DNA of 64,000 nt. Source: Natribaculum luteum (GTDB lineage Archaea; Halobacteriota; Halobacteria; Halobacteriales; Natrialbaceae). Position numbers and translations under genes: made by a program. Positions 24,532 through 31,675 of this stretch are shown here, piece by piece (positions within the stretch are counted from its first letter, which is position 1; every line of letters starts with the position of its first letter). The notes beneath the pieces are model-generated. The model was not told the DNA's origin. It was given only the letters and a program-made list of their open reading frames with translations, and searched no databases. The stretch spans positions 1,736,001 through 1,800,000 of the forward strand of contig NZ_CP095397.1 of assembly GCF_023008545.1 (NCBI RefSeq), written 5' to 3'.

Positions 24532-25091
24532 ATATTCACAGGTACGAAAAACTCTGGCTCGTCGCTGCACTGGTTCTGATCGTCGGCTTCATCGCGACGA
24601 TTACGTACGGATCGGTCGGGCTCGGAATCGCCATGATCGACGACGAAGCCGAGACGGTCAACCCCAATACGCTGAACGAACACGAAGACTTCGGCGAGCC
24701 GGGCGTCAAACAGGTCGGTGAAAACGAGTACGAAGTGTACGTTCGGGCCTGGCAGTTCGGTTTCGATCCCGGCTCCGTCGAGGCCGGCCTCGATCCGATC
24801 GAGGTGCCCACAAACAGTACCGTCACGTTCTACATCACCAGCGAAGACGTGATTCACAGCTTCAGCGTGGTCGGCACGAACATCAACACGATGGCGATCC
24901 CGGGTGAGGTGTCCTCGGTTACCGTCGAGTTCGACGAACCCGGCGAGTACGGCATCCTCTGTGCCGAGTACTGCGGCGCCGGTCACCACACGATGGAGGG
25001 GAAGATCATCGTCCACCCCGAAGACGAGTACGCCATCAACGGAACCGACGTCGAAACCGGTAACGACACTACAGACGAGACGGAGGCCTAA
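24528..25091 (+). CDS. cbaB: ba3-type cytochrome c oxidase subunit II (CuA subunit)
   Basis: A 187-aa protein with one N-terminal transmembrane helix (about residues 10-33) and an external cupredoxin domain. The CuA site is complete: a His in EDVIHSFSV (about residue 109), then CAEYCGAGHHTM (about 145-156), giving C-x3-C-x3-H-x2-M. It receives electrons from a small copper protein (halocyanin) and passes them to subunit I. The single transmembrane segment is typical of B-family (ba3) enzymes. The C-terminus is Thr/Asp/Glu-rich. It overlaps cbaD and is 3 nt from cbaA. Confidence 0.92.
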   Translation: MNIHRYEKLWLVAALVLIVGFIATITYGSVGLGIAMIDDEAETVNPNTLNEHEDFGEPGVKQVGENEYEVYVRAWQFGFDPGSVEAGLDPIEVPTNSTVTFYITSEDVIHSFSVVGTNINTMAIPGEVSSVTVEFDEPGEYGILCAEYCGAGHHTMEGKIIVHPEDEYAINGTDVETGNDTTDETEA

Positions 25092-25094
25092 ACA

Positions 25095-26831
25095 ATGGGT
25101 GCTTACATCGACCACTTCCCGAGAGAAGCGAAACTCATCCGGTCGGCGTTCTACACCTCGTTTATCATGCTTGCCCTCGGCGGCATCTTCGGGGTAATCC
25201 AGACGCTCCACCGGACTGACGTCGTCCGATTTATCGACTCCGCAGACTACTACACCGTTCTGACGGCACACGGCGTCTTCATGGTGATCGCGTTCACGAT
25301 CTTCTTCCTCGTGGGTATGTTCACCTGGGCCGTGACGACAAGTCTCGAGCGGCCCCTCGAGGACATGAGTTTCTCGTGGCTGTGGTTCCTCATGATGACG
25401 GTCGGTGCGGTGATTACTGGCGTGACGATCCTCCTTGGCTTCGTCGAGTCCGTCGACGTGAGCGCGGACGTCCTCTTTACGTTCTACGCGCCGTTGCAGG
25501 CACACCCGCTGTTTTACATCGGGCTGGTGCTGTTCGTCATCGGCACCTGGCTCGCGGGCGCAGACTGGTTCCGCTCCTGGTGGGCCTGGAAGCGTGAGAA
25601 CCCCGACGAGCGGATCCCGCTACCGACGTTCATGGTCCTGACGACCATGATCATGTGGTACATCGCGACGCTCGCCATCGCCGTCTCGATTCTCGGGTTC
25701 TTGCTCCCGTGGTCGCTCGGTATCTTCGACCACGTGAATCCGCTGCTGACGCGGACGCTGTTCTGGTTCTTCGGCCACCCCATCGTGTACTTCTGGCTGA
25801 TGCCGGCGTACATGATGTGGTACCTCCTCCTGCCGAAGTTCGCCGGTGGACGGCTGTTCAGTGATCCGCTCGCACGCGTCGTGTTCATCCTGTTCTTGCT
25901 GCTGTCGACGCCCGTGGGTATCCACCACCAGTACATGGACCCCGGGATCGCGGAGGGATTCAAGTTCATCGTGATGACGAACACGATGTTCCTCCTGCTG
26001 CCGAGCTTCCTGACGGCGTTTACCGTCGTCGCGAGCATCGAACACGGTGCTCGCCAGCACGGCGGTGACGGCTACTTCTCGTGGCTGAAGTCGCTCCCGT
26101 GGCGCGAACCTGCCTTCACCGGGATGGCGCTTGCGGGACTGATGTTCGCCGCCGGTGGCTTCTCCGGCATGATCAACGCCGGGATGAACATCAACTACCT
26201 CGTGCACAACACGCTGTGGGTCCCCGGTCACTTCCACCTCACTGTCGGGACCGCAGTCGCGCTGACGTTCATGGCCGGCTCCTACTGGCTGATCCCGCAG
26301 ATGACCGGTCGAAAGCTCGCGAGTAAACCGATCGCGCTCCTCCAGGTCGTGCTCTGGTTCGTCGGCATGACGTTCATGGCAAACAGCATGCACCGGAGCG
26401 GGCTGATCGGCATCCCACGTCGGACGGCCGAGCCACAGTACCAGGGCTTCGAGTTCGAGGCGGCACTCGGTTCCGTCGGTGAACTCAACGCCCAGCTCGC
26501 GATCGGCGCGACGCTGTTGTTCCTCTCGCTTACGCTGTTCCTCTGGAACATGCTCATCACGGCGTTCAACAAGTCCGCCGAGTCGCCCGGGGAGAACGTC
26601 ATCCCCACGCCGCTGTCCGGTCCCGACGACTCGCCGGCAGTCCTCGACAACATGAAGCTGTGGACGGCGATCGCTGTCGTGCTCGTCATCCTCGCGTACA
26701 CGCTTCCGCTCGCCAGCATCATCTCGCGCGGTGGTCTGCTCGGTCCGGGTGGCGACGCGTTCCCGGTCAGCATCGACTACCTCACGCTGTTCGCGCAGGT
26801 CGCACTCGAGTCCGCCGCTGGACTCGTCTAG
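25095..26831 (+). CDS. cbaA: ba3-type (B-family) haem-copper oxidase subunit I
   Basis: A 578-aa protein with 13 or so transmembrane helices. Haem/copper ligands are visible: LTAHGVFMV (low-spin haem His, about residue 57), FFGHPIVYFWLMPAY (CuB His with cross-linked Tyr, about 225-239), IHHQYMDPG (two CuB His, about 276) and PGHFHLTVG (haem His pair, about 377-385). There is no Glu of the A-family D-channel, consistent with a ba3 enzyme using a K-channel analogue. It reduces oxygen to water and pumps protons; high oxygen affinity is a family property. It sits in the cbaDBAC operon; the expected halocyanin cbaE is not next to it. Confidence 0.93.
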   Translation: MGAYIDHFPREAKLIRSAFYTSFIMLALGGIFGVIQTLHRTDVVRFIDSADYYTVLTAHGVFMVIAFTIFFLVGMFTWAVTTSLERPLEDMSFSWLWFLMMTVGAVITGVTILLGFVESVDVSADVLFTFYAPLQAHPLFYIGLVLFVIGTWLAGADWFRSWWAWKRENPDERIPLPTFMVLTTMIMWYIATLAIAVSILGFLLPWSLGIFDHVNPLLTRTLFWFFGHPIVYFWLMPAYMMWYLLLPKFAGGRLFSDPLARVVFILFLLLSTPVGIHHQYMDPGIAEGFKFIVMTNTMFLLLPSFLTAFTVVASIEHGARQHGGDGYFSWLKSLPWREPAFTGMALAGLMFAAGGFSGMINAGMNINYLVHNTLWVPGHFHLTVGTAVALTFMAGSYWLIPQMTGRKLASKPIALLQVVLWFVGMTFMANSMHRSGLIGIPRRTAEPQYQGFEFEAALGSVGELNAQLAIGATLLFLSLTLFLWNMLITAFNKSAESPGENVIPTPLSGPDDSPAVLDNMKLWTAIAVVLVILAYTLPLASIISRGGLLGPGGDAFPVSIDYLTLFAQVALESAAGLV

Positions 26832-26956
26832 GGGCTCCTCCTCTCGGGGGACGTGTCCCATTTTCTGGACGACGAGTCGCTGAGCCGCCCGTTCCCACGG
26901 ACTGGGAATCGGAGGGCGATATAGGTTTCCTGGCTTCGTTTTCACGCCTGACTACG

Positions 26957-27007
26957 ATGATCATCACGCCACTCGACCCTGCCACTGTCCGGGAGGTGAC
27001 GAACTGA
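26957..27007 (+). CDS. Possible 16-codon leader ORF upstream of cbaC
   Basis: MIITPLDPATVREVTN followed by TGA, whose last A is the first base of the cbaC ATG (TGATG). The overlap would couple translation of cbaC to this short frame. A TATA-like tatagg at 26920-26925 lies 34 nt upstream. No product is recognised; chance is possible for such a short frame. Confidence 0.3.
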   Translation: MIITPLDPATVREVTN

Positions 27008-27201
27008 TGCGTATCTCTCGTAGCGGCTTGCTCATCCTGATCGGGATCTTGATTCCGGTCATCGTCGAGCTTCGGACGCTTTTTGACATGCTCGGCATCG
27101 AAATATCTGTGGCGGGAACGCTCCTGATCGGCGTTCTGGCGATCGGCGTGATCGTGTTCTGGGCGACGCTCCCCGAGTCGGACGACTCTGACGCAGCCTG
27201 A
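27007..27201 (+). CDS. cbaC: CbaC-type small membrane protein of the ba3 oxidase
   Basis: A 64-aa protein with two transmembrane segments: MRISRSGLLILIGILIPVIV (about residues 1-20), a conserved ELRTLFDMLGIE connector and a second helix to about residue 53, then an acidic tail ESDDSDAA. The ELRT/ISRxGLL pattern is that of the protein called CbaC in haloarchaeal ba3 clusters. It lies 175 bp after cbaA. The role in the complex is not established. It is followed by two hairpin repeats before the convergent gene. Confidence 0.75.
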   Translation: MRISRSGLLILIGILIPVIVELRTLFDMLGIEISVAGTLLIGVLAIGVIVFWATLPESDDSDAA

Positions 27202-27242
27202 CCTTGCTTGTCTCTTTCTCTCGAATCGCGAGGACCTTTCTC

Positions 27243-27324
27243 ATACGGACCGCTGTCCATCCGTCCCGCAGCGACCGCGTCCCGTCGGGCGGTCGCTGTG
27301 GAAACGAGGGACAGCAGACCGTAT
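27243..27324 (-). repeat. 82-bp hairpin repeat, copy 3 (inverted)
   Basis: Left end ATACGGACCGCTGTCC, right end GGACAGCAGACCGTAT (inverted repeats, 14 of 16). The central stem is CAGCGACCGC (27269-27278) with GCGGTCGCTG (27289-27298), different in sequence from copies 1 and 2 but perfectly paired. Same 82-bp length. It follows the cbaC stop by 41 bp. Confidence 0.75.
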
Positions 27325-27348
27325 CACTCGTGCTGTGCCGTCGACTCG

Positions 27349-27430
27349 CAGGCCTGCTGTACCGATGTACCGGTGCAACCGCGACCGCCCTGTGGTTGCG
27401 CCGGAACTGACGTACAGCGGGAGTCCGTAT
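27349..27430 (+). repeat. 82-bp hairpin repeat, copy 4 (left end degenerate)
   Basis: Right end CGTACAGCGGGAGTCCGTAT at 27411-27430. The stem is CCGGTGCAACCGC (27370-27382) with GTGGTTGCGCCGG (27392-27404), 13 bp with G-T pairs. The left terminal repeat is eroded. The last base is the first base of the stop codon of the convergent gene at 27430. Confidence 0.6.
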
Positions 27431-28452
27431 CACGCGAGCGTCCGGACGCCTAACGCCGTCATCGATCCGCCACCGATGAAGACTGGCATCCAGTAGATCG
27501 CTGCACGGAAGATGAGGACGGCCGCGGTGACGACGGACGCCGGTACTCCGGTCGTCGGAACGAGGAGTGCGACGAATGCGGCTTCGATCCCACCGAGACC
27601 GCCCGGAAGCGGGGCCGCACCGGCGAGGTTCCCGAGCGGGATGACGAACAACACGACGTACAGCGGGATGGTGTGGCCGACCGCGGCGAACGCGGCCAGG
27701 AGTGCGGCCCCCTGAAAGAGCCACCCGAGCAGCGACAACCCGAGCGTCGAGACGAGTCGACGGCGGTTGACCGCTACCCGCTCGACGTGGCCGAAAAAGC
27801 GGTGCATGCGGTCGGCGATCGTCTGCTCGGTGATCGCTTCCGTCGTGAAGCGAGCCAGCCGAAACCGTCCGGCAGTCCTCGAGATCACGCCGGCCGTCCG
27901 GTCTACGAACCTGTGGCGGTACCGCCACGTGAGCAGCAGTACGGCGGCGACCGAGACGACCACCACGATCGCGGAGCCAACGGCCGTCTGCAGTCGGTCG
28001 CCGAGCGTAAAGTGGGCCGCGTAGTAGCCGACGCCGACCAGTACCAGCGAAACTGACGGGACGACGTTGAGCACGTCGAGGCTCGCGATCCCGACGAGCC
28101 CGGTTTCGTACCGTGCCCTCGAGGTTCGCGAGATGAGCAAGGCTGCGACCGGCTCACCGCCGGCCTGGCCGAACGGCGTCACGTTGTTCGCGAAGACGAC
28201 CGCAGCGTAGATGAAAAACGACTTGCCGGCCGGGACGTCTACCTCGAGAGTCCCGAGAATGACCCACAGCATGAGACTCCAGGCGGCGAGCCAGGCCAGG
28301 CCGAAGACGAACGTCACGGCGACCAGCGACGGCGTCGCCGTGAACAGTACCTCGAGAACACGGCGACCGCCGACCAGAAAGAACAACACTGCGAAGATGG
28401 CGATCGTGCCGGCCACGCTCGCGGCGAGAATGCGCCAGTTTCGCCCGTCCAT
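27430..28452 (-). CDS. Flippase-like / lysylphosphatidylglycerol synthase TM family protein (UPF0104)
   Basis: A 340-aa protein with about eight transmembrane helices. The LPG-synthase transmembrane family signature appears as NNVTPFGQAGGEPVAALLISR (about residues 90-110; NxxPxxxGGEP) and the later NLAGAAPLPGGLGGIEAAF block (PGGxGxxE). Haloarchaeal AglD-type and UPF0104 proteins belong here; lipid- or dolichol-linked substrate movement is suspected. It has no catalytic LPG-synthase domain. It starts the envelope/glycan gene region and is divergent from the sulfatase at 28608. Confidence 0.8.
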   Translation of the reverse strand: MDGRNWRILAASVAGTIAIFAVLFFLVGGRRVLEVLFTATPSLVAVTFVFGLAWLAAWSLMLWVILGTLEVDVPAGKSFFIYAAVVFANNVTPFGQAGGEPVAALLISRTSRARYETGLVGIASLDVLNVVPSVSLVLVGVGYYAAHFTLGDRLQTAVGSAIVVVVSVAAVLLLTWRYRHRFVDRTAGVISRTAGRFRLARFTTEAITEQTIADRMHRFFGHVERVAVNRRRLVSTLGLSLLGWLFQGAALLAAFAAVGHTIPLYVVLFVIPLGNLAGAAPLPGGLGGIEAAFVALLVPTTGVPASVVTAAVLIFRAAIYWMPVFIGGGSMTALGVRTLA

Positions 28453-28575
28453 TCAGGTCGTAGCCACGTAGCCTGCGGTGAAAGGCGTTCCCGTTGCACT
28501 CGAGATTCGAATTCTCGTACCCGAATCCGAACCCGCCGCAGTCTCGAGCGTGCCGCGGGCGTATTCGTTCCGATC

Positions 28576-28583
28576 GATTTATC
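28576..28583 (+). promoter_or_regulatory. TATA box of the sulfatase gene
   Basis: GATTTATC centred about 28 nt before ATG 28608, fixing that start rather than the upstream GTG. Confidence 0.5.
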
Positions 28584-28607
28584 AGTGATAGTTCGGTATC
28601 ACCGACG

Positions 28608-30158
28608 ATGGATAGTCAGGGCCCGTCTAACGTCCTCTTCGTCGTGCTCGATACGGTCCGAAAGGACCATCTGACGCCCTACGGGTACGACCGGCCGACG
28701 ACGCCGTCACTGGAATCGTTTGCCGCGGAAGCGACCGTCTTCGAGTCGGCCGTCGCGCCGGCACCGTGGACGTTGCCGGTGCACGCGTCGATGTTCACCG
28801 GGCTCTATCCCTCCCAGCACGGGGCCGACCAGGGGAGTCCGTACCTCGACGACGCTGGGACGCTCGCGTCGGTCCTGTCGGCAGCCGGCTACGACACGGC
28901 GTGTTACTCCTCGAACGCGTGGATCACGCCGTACACGAATCTCACCCGCGGATTCGACGACCACGACACGTTCTTCGAGGTCATGCCCGGCGACTTCCTC
29001 TCGGGTCCGCTCTCGAGGGCGTGGCAACTCGTCAACGACAACGAGTCCCTTCGGAACCTGGCCTCCCGGGTCGTCCGGATCGGAGCGAAAGCACACGCTC
29101 GACTCGCCAGCGACGACGGTGCGGATTCGAAGACGCCGGCCGTCGTCGACCGGACGAAGTCGTTCATCGAGGGAAGCCAGAGTGACGACGGCTGGTTCGC
29201 GTTCGTCAACCTGATGGACGCCCACCTGCCGTATCACCCGCCCGAGGAGTACCGATCCCGGTTCGCACCCGACGTCGACCCATCGGACGTCTGCCAGAAC
29301 TCGAAAGAGTACAACTCCGGCGCTCGCGAAATCGACGACGACGAGTGGGCGGACATACGCGGACTCTACGACGCCGAGATCGCACACATCGACGCCGAAC
29401 TCGGTCGCCTGTTCGAGTGGCTCAAGGCGACCGACCGCTGGGACGACACGACCGTCGTCGTCTGTGCCGATCACGGCGAACTGCACGCCGAACACGACCT
29501 CTACGGACACGAGTTCGCCCTCTACGACGAACTGATCAACGTCCCGCTGCTGGTCAAACACCCCGCACTCGAGGGCGACCGACGAACCGACCTCGTCGAA
29601 CTGGTCGACCTCTATCACACGACGCTCGACGCTCTCGAGGTCGACCCCACCAGGACCGACGCCGTCGCCTGCGACCCGACGCGGTCGCTGCTCTCGAGTT
29701 CCTACCGCGAGTTCGACGACGTCGCCGACCCGGATCCCGGACAGCGAGCCGTCCGCGACGGTGAGGACGACTACGCGTTCGTCGAGTACTCTCGGCCGGT
29801 CATCGAACTGCACCACCTAGAGGAGAAGGCGGCCGATGCCGGGATCGACCTGCCGGACGACCATCGGGGCTACTCCCGACTGCGCGCCGCTCGCAGCACG
29901 GATGCCAAGTACGTTCGCGCGGACGTGATCGACGACGAAGGATTCAGACTCGACGTCGACCCCGCCGAGCAGTCGCCGCTCGAGGCGGCCGACGACGAGG
30001 CGGTCGCGGCGGCCGAGCGCGCGCTCGCGGCGTTCGAAGACGCGGCCGGTGGCGCGTGGACGACGCCGGACGTCGACGACGCCGATCCCGACGAGGCACT
30101 CGCCGACGCCGACGAGGAGATCCAGGAGCGCCTCCGGGACCTGGGGTACATGGAGTGA
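28608..30158 (+). CDS. Sulfatase-family (alkaline phosphatase superfamily) hydrolase/transferase
   Basis: A 516-aa protein. NVLFVVLDTVRKDHL (about residues 8-22) carries the first metal Asp; APAPWTLPVHASMFTGLYPSQ (about 47-67) is the nucleophile region, with Thr where true sulfatases have the formylglycine Cys/Ser (T-L-P instead of C-x-P). VVVCADHGELHAEH (about 284-297) provides the late Asp-His. Thr nucleophiles occur in phosphoethanolamine/phosphoglycerol transferases, so a transferase or phosphodiesterase role is possible. It has no signal peptide and a long acidic C-terminal tail. Neighbours suggest surface glycan or lipid work. Confidence 0.85.
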   Translation: MDSQGPSNVLFVVLDTVRKDHLTPYGYDRPTTPSLESFAAEATVFESAVAPAPWTLPVHASMFTGLYPSQHGADQGSPYLDDAGTLASVLSAAGYDTACYSSNAWITPYTNLTRGFDDHDTFFEVMPGDFLSGPLSRAWQLVNDNESLRNLASRVVRIGAKAHARLASDDGADSKTPAVVDRTKSFIEGSQSDDGWFAFVNLMDAHLPYHPPEEYRSRFAPDVDPSDVCQNSKEYNSGAREIDDDEWADIRGLYDAEIAHIDAELGRLFEWLKATDRWDDTTVVVCADHGELHAEHDLYGHEFALYDELINVPLLVKHPALEGDRRTDLVELVDLYHTTLDALEVDPTRTDAVACDPTRSLLSSSYREFDDVADPDPGQRAVRDGEDDYAFVEYSRPVIELHHLEEKAADAGIDLPDDHRGYSRLRAARSTDAKYVRADVIDDEGFRLDVDPAEQSPLEAADDEAVAAAERALAAFEDAAGGAWTTPDVDDADPDEALADADEEIQERLRDLGYME

Positions 30159-30175
30159 CCTGCACCGATCTGAAC

Positions 30176-30182
30176 ACTTAAG
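30176..30182 (+). promoter_or_regulatory. TATA box of the DedA-like gene
   Basis: ACTTAAG centred 30 nt before ATG 30209. Confidence 0.45.
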
Positions 30183-30208
30183 GGCGACAACCGATAACAA
30201 CGCTGCCG

Positions 30209-30730
30209 ATGATCCCGCTCCAGGTCGATCGAATGCCCGAGTGGCTCACGTCGATGCTCGACTCGGAACTCGGCCTGGCAGTGCTGTTTGGCATCTGCAT
30301 CCTCGAGGGCGCGATGCTGTTGCGCTTCATGCCGAGCGAACTCGTGGTGCCGGGGGCGCTCTTGCTGATCGGCTCGTCGCTTCCCGAGGTCGCCGCCATC
30401 GTCGCCATCGCGGTCGTCGGCACGACCGTCGGGCAGTTGCTCCTGTTTTTCGTCGTCCGACGCGGCGGCCGCGAGTACGTCCTCCAGTCGCGCTGGCTTC
30501 GCCTCTCGGAGTCGCGACTCGATCGGTTCGACGGCTGGTTCGACCGCTGGGGCGTGATCGCGGTCCCGGTGAGCAACACCTTGCTGTTCGTCCGCGGCCT
30601 GCTTACTATCCCCGCCGGACTGTCGACGATGGACCCGCGGACGTTCGTCGTCCTGTCGGCGCTCGGATCGCTCTCCTTCCAGTCGATTCTCGCGGTGCTG
30701 TACGTCCTCGGCGGACACCTGCTCGTCTAG
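30209..30730 (+). CDS. DedA-family (SNARE-associated/VTT) membrane protein
   Basis: A 173-aa protein with four to five hydrophobic segments. DedA motifs are ICILEGAMLLRFMPSELVVPGALLL (E-x-FxPxPxE-like, split here), a GTTVGQLLLFFVVRRGGREYV block (Gly-rich re-entrant segment with xxxGRR-type Arg) and VSNTLLFVRGLLTIPAGLS (F-x-R-xxPxxAG), the second signature. DedA/VTT proteins act as lipid scramblases or flippases (undecaprenyl phosphate or phosphatidylethanolamine in bacteria). Slightly short but complete. The last 4 bp overlap the convergent GAP gene. Confidence 0.8.
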   Translation: MIPLQVDRMPEWLTSMLDSELGLAVLFGICILEGAMLLRFMPSELVVPGALLLIGSSLPEVAAIVAIAVVGTTVGQLLLFFVVRRGGREYVLQSRWLRLSESRLDRFDGWFDRWGVIAVPVSNTLLFVRGLLTIPAGLSTMDPRTFVVLSALGSLSFQSILAVLYVLGGHLLV

Positions 30731-31344
30731 CCGAGCAGGTTGTTGAGCGACATCGCGACGAACAGGAGGAGCACGATCTCGTTGACGATCCACGAGTGTG
30801 AGTTCATCCACGCTCGCACCTTCGGGAGGAAGGTTTCCGCGCGCTTGCCGAACGCGACCAGGGCAAGCGACGGGAGCGCCAGGGCCAAGAGCGTGAGCAG
30901 GATAAACGGGACGGCGTCCGTCCACGGGGCGTTACGGGCCGCCAGGTACGAGCCGACGGCGACCGAGGTGAGGATGTCGGTCGGGAAAAACCCCATGAGG
31001 AGAAAGCCGAGCCGAAACGAGAATCGCGGCGTCGCGGTCTCGAGTTTCCCCATCCACCGCGGTGGTTCCGCCTCCTCTCTCGTCTGATACGTATGCACCA
31101 TCGCGAGCAAAAGCGCGACGAGGACGATCGTGCTGACCGTCGTGTTCGGTTCGCCCTGTTCGGTCGCACTGGCGCTGAATACGTAGGCGACCGTGACGAC
31201 GAGCGGGATCGAGATGGCCGCACCACCGACGAACGCGGCGGAGTTTCGTCGCCAGTTCTCGCTCGTCGCGAGGAAGATGGCGCTGAGGATCTGGGGGCCC
31301 CCGATCATCACGAACACCAGCGGCAACACCTCGAGGAACTTCAT
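30727..31344 (-). CDS. GAP-family (Sap-like) membrane protein
   Basis: A 205-aa protein with about six transmembrane segments. It starts MKFLEVLPLVFVMIGGPQIL and carries GFFPTDILTSVAVGSYLA (about residues 115-132), a motif of the GAP (GPL-addressing protein) / Sap family (PF11139) related to LysE-type exporters. Mycobacterial members export peptidoglycolipids or sulfolipids; the archaeal role is unknown, but the neighbourhood of lipid and glycan genes fits envelope export. It converges with, and overlaps by 4 bp, the DedA gene. Confidence 0.7.
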   Translation of the reverse strand: MKFLEVLPLVFVMIGGPQILSAIFLATSENWRRNSAAFVGGAAISIPLVVTVAYVFSASATEQGEPNTTVSTIVLVALLLAMVHTYQTREEAEPPRWMGKLETATPRFSFRLGFLLMGFFPTDILTSVAVGSYLAARNAPWTDAVPFILLTLLALALPSLALVAFGKRAETFLPKVRAWMNSHSWIVNEIVLLLFVAMSLNNLLG

Positions 31345-31675
31345 GGCTCACCTACCCCGGGACCGCCGTTCGGGTGCCGGACAGGAATCGACCCGGCTAA
31401 TTCCGTCGATTCCGTCCCCCCGGTGGAGGGGCGGCGTCCGTCTCCTCGCGTGGGTGTGACCTTGGGTGACATACTCCAACTCGAGTTCCGGTTTCGACTG
31501 TCAACCGCTAGTCAGACGCAAAACGGGTTAAAGCTTGGCCGGATGGCCGGTTCCTCTCCGGCGTCGAATCGTCCGAGCGTCACTCGCCGACTCGCCGACG
31601 CCGCGTTCGCATCGGCGTCCGGCATCGGACTGACCGGATGGCACCACGCTCGAGGGTCGCGAGCGGGCGACCCGA
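31345..31675. other. Intergenic region, nothing recognised
   Basis: About 330 bp between two minus-strand genes. It holds the upstream region of the GAP gene and a GC-rich stretch. A plus-strand frame from ATG 31544 runs into the end of the arylsulfotransferase gene but has a basic, unconvincing product and is not called. The 11-bp caaaacgggtt at 31519-31529 and ttaaag are the only AT-rich spots. Confidence 0.5.

Noticed and set aside
25620-26945. 441-codon minus-strand frame opposite cbaA
   Set aside because: Shadow of an unmistakable haem-copper oxidase subunit I; highly charged, no domain.
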